A stretch of 14,257 nucleotides of DNA. Source: an uncultured Clostridia bacterium. Lineage in GTDB: Bacteria; Bacillota; Clostridia; Christensenellales; Aristaeellaceae. The DNA is taken from positions 1 to 14,257 of the forward strand of contig CAMGDO010000006.1 of assembly GCA_946042585.1 (NCBI GenBank). Reading direction: 5' to 3'. The position numbers and the translations under genes were made by a program. Shown here in pieces: positions 1 to 7,475 of this stretch (position 1 is the stretch's first letter; every line of letters starts with the position of its first letter). A model generated the notes under the pieces. The model did no database searches, had not been told where the DNA came from, and saw only the letters and a list, made by a program, of their open reading frames with translations.

Positions 1-43
1 ACCTAAGCCTTCGTCGGCAGCGTCAGATGTGTATAAGAGACAG
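1..43 (+). other. Illumina Nextera adapter and i5 index (non-genomic)
   Basis: Bases 11-43 match the Nextera read-1 transposase adapter over its full 33 bases, and bases 25-43 are the 19-base Tn5 mosaic end (AGATGTGTATAAGAGACAG). Bases 3-10, CTAAGCCT, sit exactly where the i5 index lies and match my memory of Nextera index S508. Bases 1-2 (AC) fit the end of the P5 oligonucleotide. This is library residue left on a contig end, not biology. Genomic sequence starts at 44. Confidence 0.98.
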
Positions 44-758
44 CCTCAAGGCAGCGCTCGTCGCTGAGCGTAAGCTCATGGATGTCGTCTCCCTGCGCAT
101 ACAGTACGCCCGTCACGCGCCTGTCCCCATGTAAATCCTCAATCGCATAGCACTGTCCGTTCCAGCTGCGCATCGTATCCAGATATAAATCCCTGCGCCG
201 CACGCAGGTCATGGGCTGATGGCTGCTGAGGCGATGCATTTCCGCAAGCGCAGTATCCTCCTCGCTGACAATCCGCCGGAACTGCACCTGGCTTTCATCC
301 ACCTCCGCCATGGCATGACGGATATTGTCCCGGTTCAGCGAAAACGCAAGCGACATGCCGCCGTTTTCAAAGCCGAAATAGCCATACCTTTGCCGTCTTC
401 CGCCCAGCGACAGCAGGTCGTATCCCTGCAGCTCCGCCTCGCGCATGGCCAGATGCATCAGCGCTTTCATATGTCCCGCGCCGCGGTCGCGCGGATGCGT
501 GGACACCGAGCCGATATAGCCCACCTTCAGCGCGCAGCCCTGCTCCAGCTGCAGTTCCAGCGGCAGCACCGCCACCGTGCCGCGAATACGCCCTTCCTCC
601 ACCGCCACATAATGATAGCGCGAGAACCCTTTGCGCGCGTACACCTTGGGCAGCAGACGGGCAAAGTCATGCGGACGGTGCGCCTGACTGAACACCATGT
701 TGATAAAATCGAGAATGTCCGCTTCCTCCTGCGGCACAGCCCTGCGATACTCCGCCAT
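44..758 (-). CDS. GNAT family N-acetyltransferase, 3' end lost at contig edge
   Basis: About 238 genomic residues of a GNAT acetyltransferase, which would transfer an acetyl group from acetyl-CoA to an amine; the substrate cannot be told. The acetyl-CoA-binding motif A is seen at residues 79-100 (VGYIGSVSTHP followed by R90-D-R-G93-A-G95), and an aromatic YGYFGF stretch follows at 125-130. Sequence continues well past the GNAT fold, so this may be an Eis-like two-domain protein, but the C-terminus is missing. The frame stays open into the adapter and ends at a TAG at 3-5, giving the artificial tail VSYTHLTLPTKA. The ATG at 758 has a strong ribosome binding site (GGAGGGAGGTG) that spans the stop codon of the kinase gene upstream, only 3 bases away, so the two genes form an operon. 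Confidence 0.88.
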
Positions 759-761
759 GGT

Positions 762-1625
762 TTACACCTCCCTCCTGAGCATCCGCTGGCTCAGCAAAGC
801 CAGCCCATGCTCAAAATCCACGCCGAAGCGTTCGTCCGTGCCCTGCGATCGTGTGCGCACAAGGCTCTCATACACAAAATCCGCCGCCAGCGCCATGCTC
901 TCGGGCAGCGTCTTTCCATTCAGCAGGCCTCCCAGCAGCACGGATGCATACACATCCCCCGTGCCATGATAGGCTCCGGGCACCCGCGGCGTCAGATAGA
1001 CATCAAACGCGCCCGTCGCGCTGTCAAAGCAGCATGCGCCGAGCTCCTCCTGATCAAAATGCACGCCGGTCAGCACCACAGCCTTTGCGCCCAGGGCGCA
1101 CAGCCTTTCGCATACGCTGCGCAGCTCCTTTTCGACGCAGATGCCGGGCCTGTATTCCTCCCCCAGCAGAAACGCCGCCTCGGTCAGATTGGGCACAATC
1201 ACATCCGCCATCGCGCACAGCCGGGCCTGTCCGCGCGCCATGCGCTGATCCAGCATCGCATAATACCTGCCGTGATCCGCCATGGCGGGATCCACCAGCA
1301 AAAGACTCCCCTGCTTCTTAAAGGCGGCAAACATCTCCGCCACAATATCCGCCTGTTCGACACTGCCCAGATAGCCCGAATACAGCGCGTCAAAATGAAT
1401 GCCCAGCGCCAGCCAGTGCTGATAGAACGCGCGCATATCCTCTGTCAGGTCACGGAAAGTATATCCTTTGATTCCCCCTGTATGGGTGGAAAGCACGGCA
1501 GTGGGCAGGCAGGCAGTTTCCACGCCGCAGGCAGACAGAACAGGCAGCGCCACCGTCAGCGAGCATTTGCCAAACCCCGAAATATCATTGATGGCCGCAG
1601 CCCGCGGCAGAAGCTGTTCAGACAA
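762..1625 (-). CDS. pdxY: Pyridoxal/pyridoxine/pyridoxamine kinase (ribokinase superfamily)
   Basis: Phosphorylates vitamin B6 vitamers with ATP in the cytoplasmic salvage route to pyridoxal 5'-phosphate. With the start chosen here it is 287 residues. It shows the family N-terminus AAINDISGFGKCSL (10-23), STHTGG (46-51), the DPAMADHGRYY segment (112-122), VPNLTEA (144-150) and the anion-hole/catalytic GTGD (221-224, catalytic base D224). The frame opens at a TTG at 1649, but a second TTG at 1625 is preferred: it has AGGCGAGGG about 7 bases upstream, it starts the protein at the usual family position, and a promoter at 1664-1692 would leave the upstream TTG almost no leader. It is first in an operon with the GNAT gene. 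The kinase family is clear; PdxY versus PdxK naming is less certain. Confidence 0.92.
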   Translation of the reverse strand: MSEQLLPRAAAINDISGFGKCSLTVALPVLSACGVETACLPTAVLSTHTGGIKGYTFRDLTEDMRAFYQHWLALGIHFDALYSGYLGSVEQADIVAEMFAAFKKQGSLLLVDPAMADHGRYYAMLDQRMARGQARLCAMADVIVPNLTEAAFLLGEEYRPGICVEKELRSVCERLCALGAKAVVLTGVHFDQEELGACCFDSATGAFDVYLTPRVPGAYHGTGDVYASVLLGGLLNGKTLPESMALAADFVYESLVRTRSQGTDERFGVDFEHGLALLSQRMLRREV

Positions 1626-1663
1626 GACGCACCCTCGCCTTTCCGTCAAGATGAAGCAAGGAC

Positions 1664-1692
1664 AGCATACCGCGAAAAGTTTGCAAATGCAA
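1664..1692 (-). promoter_or_regulatory. Sigma-A-type promoter for the B6 kinase operon
   Basis: On the minus strand, -35 TTGCAT (1687-1692), a 17-base spacer and -10 TATGCT (1664-1669). Transcription would start near 1657, leaving a leader of about 32 bases before the TTG at 1625. The -35 lies inside the palindrome TTGCAAATGCAA (1681-1692), which could be an operator. Confidence 0.65.
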
Positions 1693-1704
1693 GCCCCTTT
1701 CGCC

Positions 1705-1734
1705 TTTACAGCGGCATGGAAGCTGTTGTATGAT
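1705..1734 (+). promoter_or_regulatory. Sigma-A-type promoter for the M1 peptidase operon
   Basis: On the plus strand, -35 TTTACA (1705-1710), an 18-base spacer and -10 TATGAT (1729-1734), each 5 of 6 to consensus. It is divergent from and adjacent to the kinase promoter. The predicted start near 1741 gives a leader of almost 90 bases, within which I see no clear regulatory structure. Confidence 0.55.
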
Positions 1735-1828
1735 GGAATGGTCTCTCTTTTATGCGTCTTTCGGAAAGAAATCAGCTCATTTATCCGTTAATTTATAGAA
1801 AATTTTCGCTTCACGGGGGTGACAGAAA

Positions 1829-3322
1829 ATGCGCGGACGTAGTATAATAAGAAAGTACGCATTATGTGCAATCCTGTGCGTCTTGCTGATTCTTGCACTG
1901 CTTTTCGCGTTTCTTGGGTCAGACCGGAATGCGAATGCAGGCGCACGCGCCGCCGCTGCGTCTAACGGGCTTAACACATACAGCTACGACCTGATTTTTC
2001 GCCCTCAGGAGCACACGCTGTCCGTCACCATGACGCTGGAATACACCAACCATACGGGCGATACGCTCCGCGAGCTGGTGCTGCGCACCTATGCCGGCGC
2101 TTATGCAAGCGAGGAAACAAGCCCTGCGGCCATCAATGAATTGTTCGATGCCTGTTATCCCGGCGGCTTTTCCGCCGGCGGCATCGCAGTGGAGGGCGTC
2201 TGGTGGAACGGCGAATTAGCGGACGCCGCCTATTCGGATGAAGCGCAAACAGTGCTGCGCGTAAGCATTCCCGCGCTCGAAAACGGCGCAGGCGGCACGC
2301 TGCTGATGCGATGCACGCTGACCATCCCCGCCTGTGCGCACCGGTTTGGCTATTCCGGCGACACCTGGCAATTCGGAAACGCGCTGCCCATTCTCGCCGT
2401 CTATCAGGACGGTGCCTGGCGAGCGGATGAATACTGGCCCATCGGCGATCCCTTTGTCAGCGAATGCGCCAACTACACCGTGTCCATTCTGGCGCCGTCC
2501 GCCTACCGCTGCGGCGCTTCCGGCAGGGTGGAACAGAGCAGCGCGCAAAACGGGCAGGTGCGCTTTTCAATCCAGGCCAGCGCCGTGCGCGACTTTGCCT
2601 TTGCGCTCAGCAGCGAATGGCAGTGCGCTCAAAAGAAGATCAACGGCGCTGTCATCACGGGGTATGCCCCCACAAGGGAAGGCGCGCGCCGGGCAGCCGA
2701 CTACACTGCCAGCGCCCTGCAGGTGTTCTCCCGGCTGTACGGGGATTATGCCTACGAACAGCTCACCATCTGTGCGGTGGATTTTCCCATCGGCGGCATG
2801 GAGTATCCCGGGCTGATTCTTGCGGAAGGCACTTATTTTCTGGACAGCTGGAAAGACACGCTGGAGCTGCTTCTTGTGCACGAAACGGCACATCAGTGGT
2901 TCTATGCGCTGGTGGGCAGCGATCAGGTGTTCTCCGCCTGGCAGGATGAGGCGCTGTGTGAATATGCCCTGCTGCGCTACACCCTGGAGCGCTATGGCCG
3001 CACCGCCTATGAAAACCTCGTCATCGTCCGGGTCAACGCCCCCATGCAGGAGCGTATTATCCAGCCGCTGACGCCCGGCTCGCCCATCACCTATTTTTCT
3101 TCGCTCATCGATTACTCCACCGTGGTCTATGGCCGCGGCGCGGCGTTTTTGCTGGGCGTTGAGGAAATGACCGGACAGTTGGACGCGTTTCTGCGCGCCT
3201 ACTGCGATCAGTTTGCCTTTCAGCTGGTGTCACGCACACAGTTCTCGGACGCGCTCAATGCGTTTACCGGCATGGATCTGACGCCGCTGATGACGGATTA
3301 TCTGGATACACTCATGAATTAA
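1829..3322 (+). CDS. Membrane-anchored M1 family metallopeptidase
   Basis: A gluzincin peptidase of the M1 (aminopeptidase N-like) family, 497 residues, likely tethered to the outer face of the membrane by a single N-terminal hydrophobic segment (about 10-30) after a basic N-terminus. The zinc site is complete: H351-E-x-x-H355 with the third ligand E374 exactly 19 residues after H355. The substrate amino-end motif reads G322-G-M-E325-Y, where most members have GxMEN. The likely catalytic tyrosine is Y434 in VVYGRGA. It is shorter than classical 850-900-residue M1 enzymes and lacks their large helical C-terminal domain, as in other small bacterial M1 peptidases. GGGGGTGA lies 6-7 bases before the ATG. 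First gene of a six-gene plus-strand operon. Natural substrate unknown. Confidence 0.92.
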   Translation: MRGRSIIRKYALCAILCVLLILALLFAFLGSDRNANAGARAAAASNGLNTYSYDLIFRPQEHTLSVTMTLEYTNHTGDTLRELVLRTYAGAYASEETSPAAINELFDACYPGGFSAGGIAVEGVWWNGELADAAYSDEAQTVLRVSIPALENGAGGTLLMRCTLTIPACAHRFGYSGDTWQFGNALPILAVYQDGAWRADEYWPIGDPFVSECANYTVSILAPSAYRCGASGRVEQSSAQNGQVRFSIQASAVRDFAFALSSEWQCAQKKINGAVITGYAPTREGARRAADYTASALQVFSRLYGDYAYEQLTICAVDFPIGGMEYPGLILAEGTYFLDSWKDTLELLLVHETAHQWFYALVGSDQVFSAWQDEALCEYALLRYTLERYGRTAYENLVIVRVNAPMQERIIQPLTPGSPITYFSSLIDYSTVVYGRGAAFLLGVEEMTGQLDAFLRAYCDQFAFQLVSRTQFSDALNAFTGMDLTPLMTDYLDTLMN

Positions 3323-3346
3323 CCAACAATAAATGGAGAAAAAGCC

Positions 3347-4354
3347 ATGAAAAAAAGCACCCGGATCTGCCTGATTGCGCTGGTTGCGCTGATGATTCTG
3401 TCCCTTCCGCTGGTGGTTCCCTCCGGCGCCGTCCTCAATGATTCCTACGCTGCCTTTATGGACTTTGCCTGGGACAGCGAAGGATTGATGACGCTGCTTG
3501 TGCCCTGCGCGCATGCCGAAAACGCCGCTGAAGAAGCCGCTTGCTCTCTGCCCATCGATTTCACGCCGGGCATGAAGCCCAATCCCGCTGGCTTTACCGA
3601 GGACGGCTATCAGGATGATTCCATCACCATCAAGCTCGAAACGCGCGAAGAAGACGGCGTGGTATGGCGCATTGCCTACGTAGAAATCGCCGACGCTTCC
3701 CAGATGCGCACGGGCATTGCGGGCAGCAAAGTGTCCTCCAGCCGCACCGCGCTGGTTTCCTCCATGGCGGAAAAATACAACGCGGTCCTCGCCATCAGCG
3801 GCGATTACTACACAAACGATCCCAACAAAACCACCTTTGAATACCGCATGGGCAACAAGGTGCGCAACAAGTCCAATCGCAAAAAGGATATTCTGATCAT
3901 CGACGAAAACGGCGATTTCCATCTGTTTGTCAAGTCTGATGCCGACAAGATGGCGGCGTTCAACAAATCCGGCCATACCATCGTGAATGCCTTCACCTTC
4001 GGCCCCGCGCTGGTCATCGACGGCGTTTTGCAGACCACCGATAAGGATTATGGCTACAATCCCAACGGCAAGGAGCCGCGCATGGCCATAGGCCAGATGG
4101 ATACCCTCTCCTATGTGTGTGTGCTGGCGGAAGGCCGCACGGAGGATTCCGCAGGCGTCACCCATCAGACGCTGGCCAATTTCATGTATGATCTTGGCTG
4201 CATGCAGGCCTTCAATCTGGACGGCGGCAACACAGCCACCATGGTGTTCAACGGTCAGTACTATCAGACCGGCAAAACCGCCACCAATGAGCGTCCGCAG
4301 AGCGATATGATCTATTTTGCTTCAGCAGTCGATCCGTCCAGCTGGGAGAACTGA
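3347..4354 (+). CDS. Exported phosphodiester glycosidase family protein (NAGPA/DUF2233 domain)
   Basis: 335 residues. A basic start and a hydrophobic stretch (about 7-24) suggest a signal peptide or membrane anchor. The rest resembles the catalytic domain of N-acetylglucosamine-1-phosphodiester alpha-N-acetylglucosaminidase, including the characteristic NLDGGN (290-295) followed by an STMVFNG-like segment and NERPQSDMIYF near the C-terminus. Bacterial members are thought to act on sugar phosphodiesters of envelope polymers or on exopolysaccharide, but their substrates are poorly known. GGAG lies 8 bases before the ATG, and the gene begins 24 bases after the peptidase stop, so they are co-transcribed. 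Domain assignment is confident; biochemical role is inferred. Confidence 0.9.
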   Translation: MKKSTRICLIALVALMILSLPLVVPSGAVLNDSYAAFMDFAWDSEGLMTLLVPCAHAENAAEEAACSLPIDFTPGMKPNPAGFTEDGYQDDSITIKLETREEDGVVWRIAYVEIADASQMRTGIAGSKVSSSRTALVSSMAEKYNAVLAISGDYYTNDPNKTTFEYRMGNKVRNKSNRKKDILIIDENGDFHLFVKSDADKMAAFNKSGHTIVNAFTFGPALVIDGVLQTTDKDYGYNPNGKEPRMAIGQMDTLSYVCVLAEGRTEDSAGVTHQTLANFMYDLGCMQAFNLDGGNTATMVFNGQYYQTGKTATNERPQSDMIYFASAVDPSSWEN

Positions 4355-4355
4355 T

Positions 4356-5303
4356 ATGTACGAAGACGCTTTGAGCTATTCCCTGGGTTCCCTGCAGGTA
4401 TTCCATTACGGGCTGTGCATCGCCGCCGGCGCGGCGCTGGCCATCATTTTGTCTTATCTTATGGCGCGCCGCAGAGGAATCAGCGGCGACACCATTCTGC
4501 TGTGGGCGGTCATCAGCTTGCCGCTTTCGCTTGTCGTCAGCCGACTGCTCTTTTGCGCGCTGGATTTCCGCTTTCACAGCGTCTTTTCGCTGCGCGCCCT
4601 GCTCTCCTTCTGGGGAGGCGGCTTCAGCATGGTCGGCGCGCTGCTGGGCGCCGCCCTGTCTGCCGTATTCGCCGCACGCGCGCACAGGCTCTGCCCGCTC
4701 AAGCTCCTTGACTGCCTGATGCCCGGGCTGTTTGTGTTTATCTGTCTGGCAAGAATGGGCGAAGGCGCCACAGAGCTGCTGGGCCGCAGCCGCCCGCTGG
4801 CGGGCGAGGCGCTGAGGCCTTCCTTTCTGTTTTCTACAGACGGGTATGACTTTTTCCTGAACACCTATCTGCTTGAAGCCGCAACAGCGCTGGTGCTATG
4901 CGGCGTATCTCTCCTCGCCGGGTACAAAGAGCAGCGCTCAGGCGATGTGACGCTATTGTCCATGCTGCTTCTGGGCTGCACGCAGATGGTGTGGGAAAGC
5001 CTGCGTTTTGACGCGCATATGCGTCAGTCCTTCATCAGCATGCAGCAGCTGCTCTATGCGGTGATGTTTGCCGTGCCGCTGTTTGTCTTTGCCGCTCGCT
5101 ATGGCAAAAAGGCAGGCAGGAAACGCCCGCTGGTGCTTTCGGCTGCGCTGCTTGCGCTTGTCGCTATCGCCCTCATCGCGCTGGAATTCATGATTGACCG
5201 CTCGCGCATCAGCCGGATCCTGCTTTATGCCCTGTATGCTCTTCTGTCGTCGCTTCCGGCCATTTTCACTCTGATTTTCAAGAAAAGGAGCCATCTTGCA
5301 TGA
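4356..5303 (+). CDS. Lgt-like (prolipoprotein diacylglyceryl transferase family) membrane protein with altered active site
   Basis: 315 residues, hydrophobic throughout, with about seven Lgt-like membrane segments plus roughly two extra C-terminal ones (about 255-310). It follows the layout of Lgt: an HYGL segment (Y18, as Lgt WYGL), WGGGFSMVGALLG (86-98, aligning with Lgt's WxGGLxxHGGLxG), ARMGE (132-136, aligning with GRIGN) and ExxR (E214, R217). Compared with Lgt the histidine of HGG is M92 and the asparagine of RxGN is E136, while the arginines remain. That argues for a paralogue with changed or lost transferase activity rather than the housekeeping enzyme. The start at 4356 follows GGGAGAA and lies 1 base after the preceding stop; an upstream in-frame TTG at 4317 is less likely. 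Confidence 0.78.
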   Translation: MYEDALSYSLGSLQVFHYGLCIAAGAALAIILSYLMARRRGISGDTILLWAVISLPLSLVVSRLLFCALDFRFHSVFSLRALLSFWGGGFSMVGALLGAALSAVFAARAHRLCPLKLLDCLMPGLFVFICLARMGEGATELLGRSRPLAGEALRPSFLFSTDGYDFFLNTYLLEAATALVLCGVSLLAGYKEQRSGDVTLLSMLLLGCTQMVWESLRFDAHMRQSFISMQQLLYAVMFAVPLFVFAARYGKKAGRKRPLVLSAALLALVAIALIALEFMIDRSRISRILLYALYALLSSLPAIFTLIFKKRSHLA

Positions 5304-5509
5304 CCAAAGAACAGGTGGCGCGCATCAACGAGCTTGCGCGCAAAAAAAAGACCGTCGGTCTGACTGCAGACGAAGTGCAGGAACAAGCTCAGCTTCGCGC
5401 GCAGTATCTGTCTGATTTCCGCGAGGGCTTCCGGCAGCAGCTGGAAAACACCTATATCCAGTACGCGGACGGACACAAGGAAAAGCTGAACCAGAAAAAG
5501 CCGCAGTGA
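5300..5509 (+). CDS. DUF896 domain protein (YnzC-like)
   Basis: A 69-residue soluble, charged, helical protein. The N-terminal pattern with INELARKKKTVGLTADEVQEQ and then LRAQYLSDFREGFRQQLENT is typical of DUF896, known structurally from B. subtilis YnzC as a two-helix hairpin. Function in the family is unknown. The ATG overlaps the stop of the Lgt-like gene (ATGA), with AGGAG 9 bases upstream, so translation is coupled. The charged C-terminal tail (HKEKLNQKKPQ) is usual for the family. Confidence 0.93.
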   Translation: MTKEQVARINELARKKKTVGLTADEVQEQAQLRAQYLSDFREGFRQQLENTYIQYADGHKEKLNQKKPQ

Positions 5510-5516
5510 GGTTTGC

Positions 5517-6002
5517 ATGAAGCTGACAACCATTTGCTATATCGAGCGCGATGGCTGCTATCTGATGCTGCACCGCGTGAAAAAGAAGCAAGACGTAAAC
5601 GAAGGAAAATGGATCGGCGTAGGCGGCAAGATGGAGGCGGGCGAATCCCCCGATGAATGCATCGCCCGCGAAGTCCGGGAAGAAACCGGGCTTACGCTGG
5701 TGCAGCCCCGTCTGCGCGGCGTAATCACCTTCGTCTCCGAGGGCTGGGAAGATGAATTGATCTTTCTGTATACCGGCGAGGCAGAGGGCGTTCTGAACGA
5801 CAGCTGCGACGAGGGCGTGCTGCGCTGGGTGCCGCTTCATCAGATCGGCAGCCTGAATCTCTGGGCAGGCGACCGCGTGTTTTTGCATCTGCTGCGTCAG
5901 TCGCAGGAGTGCTTCTCGCTCAAGCTGTGCTACCGTGGCGATGACCTGATTCACTGCGCGCTGAACGGAAAAGACATCACCGCCCAAACAACAGGAGAAT
6001 AA
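5517..6002 (+). CDS. Nudix hydrolase (MutT/8-oxo-dGTP diphosphatase-like)
   Basis: 161 residues with a perfect Nudix box at 37-59: G37-x5-E43-x7-R51-E-V-x-E55-E56-x-G58-L. The box binds Mg2+ and cleaves nucleoside diphosphates linked to another group. The short protein, the N-terminal TTICYIERDGCYLMLHR strand and the G-V-G-G-K-M-E entry to the box resemble the MutT/YtkD group that clears oxidised nucleotides, but substrate cannot be assigned from sequence alone. The start codon lies 7 bases after the DUF896 stop, with TGAGGT as ribosome binding site. It is the one obvious nucleotide-metabolism gene in an otherwise mostly envelope-related operon. Confidence 0.93.
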   Translation: MKLTTICYIERDGCYLMLHRVKKKQDVNEGKWIGVGGKMEAGESPDECIAREVREETGLTLVQPRLRGVITFVSEGWEDELIFLYTGEAEGVLNDSCDEGVLRWVPLHQIGSLNLWAGDRVFLHLLRQSQECFSLKLCYRGDDLIHCALNGKDITAQTTGE

Positions 6003-6006
6003 TTTC

Positions 6007-7029
6007 ATGAAAAGACTGCTGTGCTTCGCGCTCCTTTTGTGCCTTGTCTGCGCTCTTTGCCCTGCGCAGGGAGAAAAACTCACCGCGTTCTATACTGCCT
6101 ATGGCAAGATCAGCGCACCGGTTTATTCCCAGAAGGATACCGATTCCAAGACTGTCGGGCGCATTTATGAAGGCAGTCTGGTCAAGGTGTATTCCTTTGA
6201 TCCCACATGGGCCTATATCAACTGCGGCAGTCAGAATGGCTATGTGCTGCGCCGTCACCTGACCAGCTGCAAGCCCATCGACGAAAGCACCACGCCGCCC
6301 TGGGGCGTGGAGGTGCACCGTTATGTGGGCACCGTAGGGGCTGACGGTGTGAGTATCTATGCCGAGCCGAACAATCCGGACAGCGAGATTCTCATTTCGC
6401 TCACCGAGGGTGCGCGCATCTCCATCATTGATGTGGTGGACGGCTGGGCCTATCTGCCCTACTGGCGGCAGTATGGCTATGTCGATACCAATGCGCTGAG
6501 TGAATTGCTGCCCGTCTGCACAGATGCCTTTTCGGGCACGTCAGATATGCCCATCGCCACCTTCACCTCCTATTATTTCGCCGATATGGATGATGATGTT
6601 TTTGAAGGCGGCAAGGAAATCAATATCGAAGTGAACTGCGCCGACATGAACGGCGATATTCTTCAGCCCGGCAAGTCAATCGACTACAATAATTATTACG
6701 GCCCCTTCAGCCCGCGCAAAGGCTATGTGAAAGGGCCGGTATATATCGAATCAGGCAAGGGGCTGGGCTATGGCGGCGGCGTGTGCCAGGTTTCCAGCAC
6801 GCTGTATAATCTTTTGCTGCAGCTGCCCGGCGTCACCATCACGCTGCGCCGCTCGCACGGCCCCAGCAGCGCGGTATATCTGCCCGCCGATATGGATGCC
6901 GCCGTGGGCAACGAGGAGAAGGGGATCAACCTGATTTACCGCAATGATTATGATTTCCCGCTGCGTTTTGAAGCGCAGGCACAGGATGGCGCGCTTTTCC
7001 TGGCCATCTATCGCGTCACGGAAAAATAA
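6007..7029 (+). CDS. Secreted SH3-like and VanW domain protein
   Basis: 340 residues. A signal peptide (about 1-22, basic start then a Leu/Cys-rich core) is followed by two bacterial SH3-like repeats (about 27-90 and 108-168; each has a 'VYSQKDTDSKTVGRI'- or 'IYAEPNNPDSEIL'-type strand and ends in GYV), then a VanW domain (about 200-336). The VanW signature YGPFS and GGGVCQVSSTLYN is clear, with invariant C260. VanW was named from vancomycin-resistance clusters, but its role is unknown; SH3 repeats suggest binding to peptidoglycan. Last gene of the operon: AGGAG at 5993-5997, 9 bases before the ATG, and 4 bases between genes. Its 3' end overlaps the convergent L,D-transpeptidase-like gene by 14 bases. 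No terminator is visible there. Confidence 0.93.
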   Translation: MKRLLCFALLLCLVCALCPAQGEKLTAFYTAYGKISAPVYSQKDTDSKTVGRIYEGSLVKVYSFDPTWAYINCGSQNGYVLRRHLTSCKPIDESTTPPWGVEVHRYVGTVGADGVSIYAEPNNPDSEILISLTEGARISIIDVVDGWAYLPYWRQYGYVDTNALSELLPVCTDAFSGTSDMPIATFTSYYFADMDDDVFEGGKEINIEVNCADMNGDILQPGKSIDYNNYYGPFSPRKGYVKGPVYIESGKGLGYGGGVCQVSSTLYNLLLQLPGVTITLRRSHGPSSAVYLPADMDAAVGNEEKGINLIYRNDYDFPLRFEAQAQDGALFLAIYRVTEK

Positions 7030-7474
7030 GCACCTGCGTTCCTTCTTCGCACAGCGCAAACAGCCGCTGCATGTGCTCTTCCTGCAGCGCAATGCAGCCC
7101 GCTGTCCAGTCTTGGTCCGTTCCGCCGCCATGAATATAGATTTCTCCGCCCAGGGCAGTTCCCCAGGGCGGTCTTTTCTTTGCCTGCTGCGCCGCCTCAA
7201 ACAGCGGCAGAAGCGCTTGATCCAGCCGCCCCTCCTCCGCAGCCTGCCGGGCGTCGGCGAGCGATGGATAGCTGATTCCCAGCGCACAGCCAAACTTCCC
7301 CGTTTCCCGCCTGAGGCACACCATGTATTCGCCCTCCGGCGTTCTGCCGTCGCCCTCGCGCAGCTTATGCCCCACAGGGGAGAAGCCCAGCGCCGCCTTG
7401 CATTGCAGCAAAACAGCGCCGCTGTCGTTATACACGGTCAGCAGGCGCTTTGCCTTTTCTATCACAATCCGCAT
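7016..7474 (-). CDS. L,D-transpeptidase (YkuD) family protein lacking a signal peptide
   Basis: 152 residues consisting almost only of a YkuD domain. The active-site signature is intact: H115 in IYIHGGG, then DWTAGCIAL (122-130) with nucleophile C127. YkuD enzymes form or break L,D peptide bonds in peptidoglycan outside the membrane. This protein begins MRIVIEKAKRLLTVY with no hydrophobic export signal. The ATG is 1 base after the DUF554 stop, so it is probably translated by coupling. Either it is exported by another route or it has a cytoplasmic role, such as on recycled muropeptides; this is inference. The ATG is the only good start, as upstream sequence belongs to DUF554. Confidence 0.9.
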   Translation of the reverse strand: MRIVIEKAKRLLTVYNDSGAVLLQCKAALGFSPVGHKLREGDGRTPEGEYMVCLRRETGKFGCALGISYPSLADARQAAEEGRLDQALLPLFEAAQQAKKRPPWGTALGGEIYIHGGGTDQDWTAGCIALQEEHMQRLFALCEEGTQVLIFP

Positions 7475-7475
7475 A

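Noticed and set aside
1..43. Tn5/IS50 mobile-element end
   Set aside because: The mosaic end matches Tn5, but it is joined to the Illumina overhang and an index, so it comes from library preparation and not from an insertion in the genome.
219..1733. A 504-codon open frame on the plus strand
   Set aside because: It is antisense to the acetyltransferase and kinase genes, is full of His/Arg/Gln and Ala as expected from a shadow of GC-rich coding DNA, and has no recognisable domain.
3230..4165. A 311-codon minus-strand frame opposite the glycosidase gene
   Set aside because: Gly/His-rich shadow of the NAGPA gene with no domain; the plus-strand protein has a signal sequence, ribosome binding site and clear motif.
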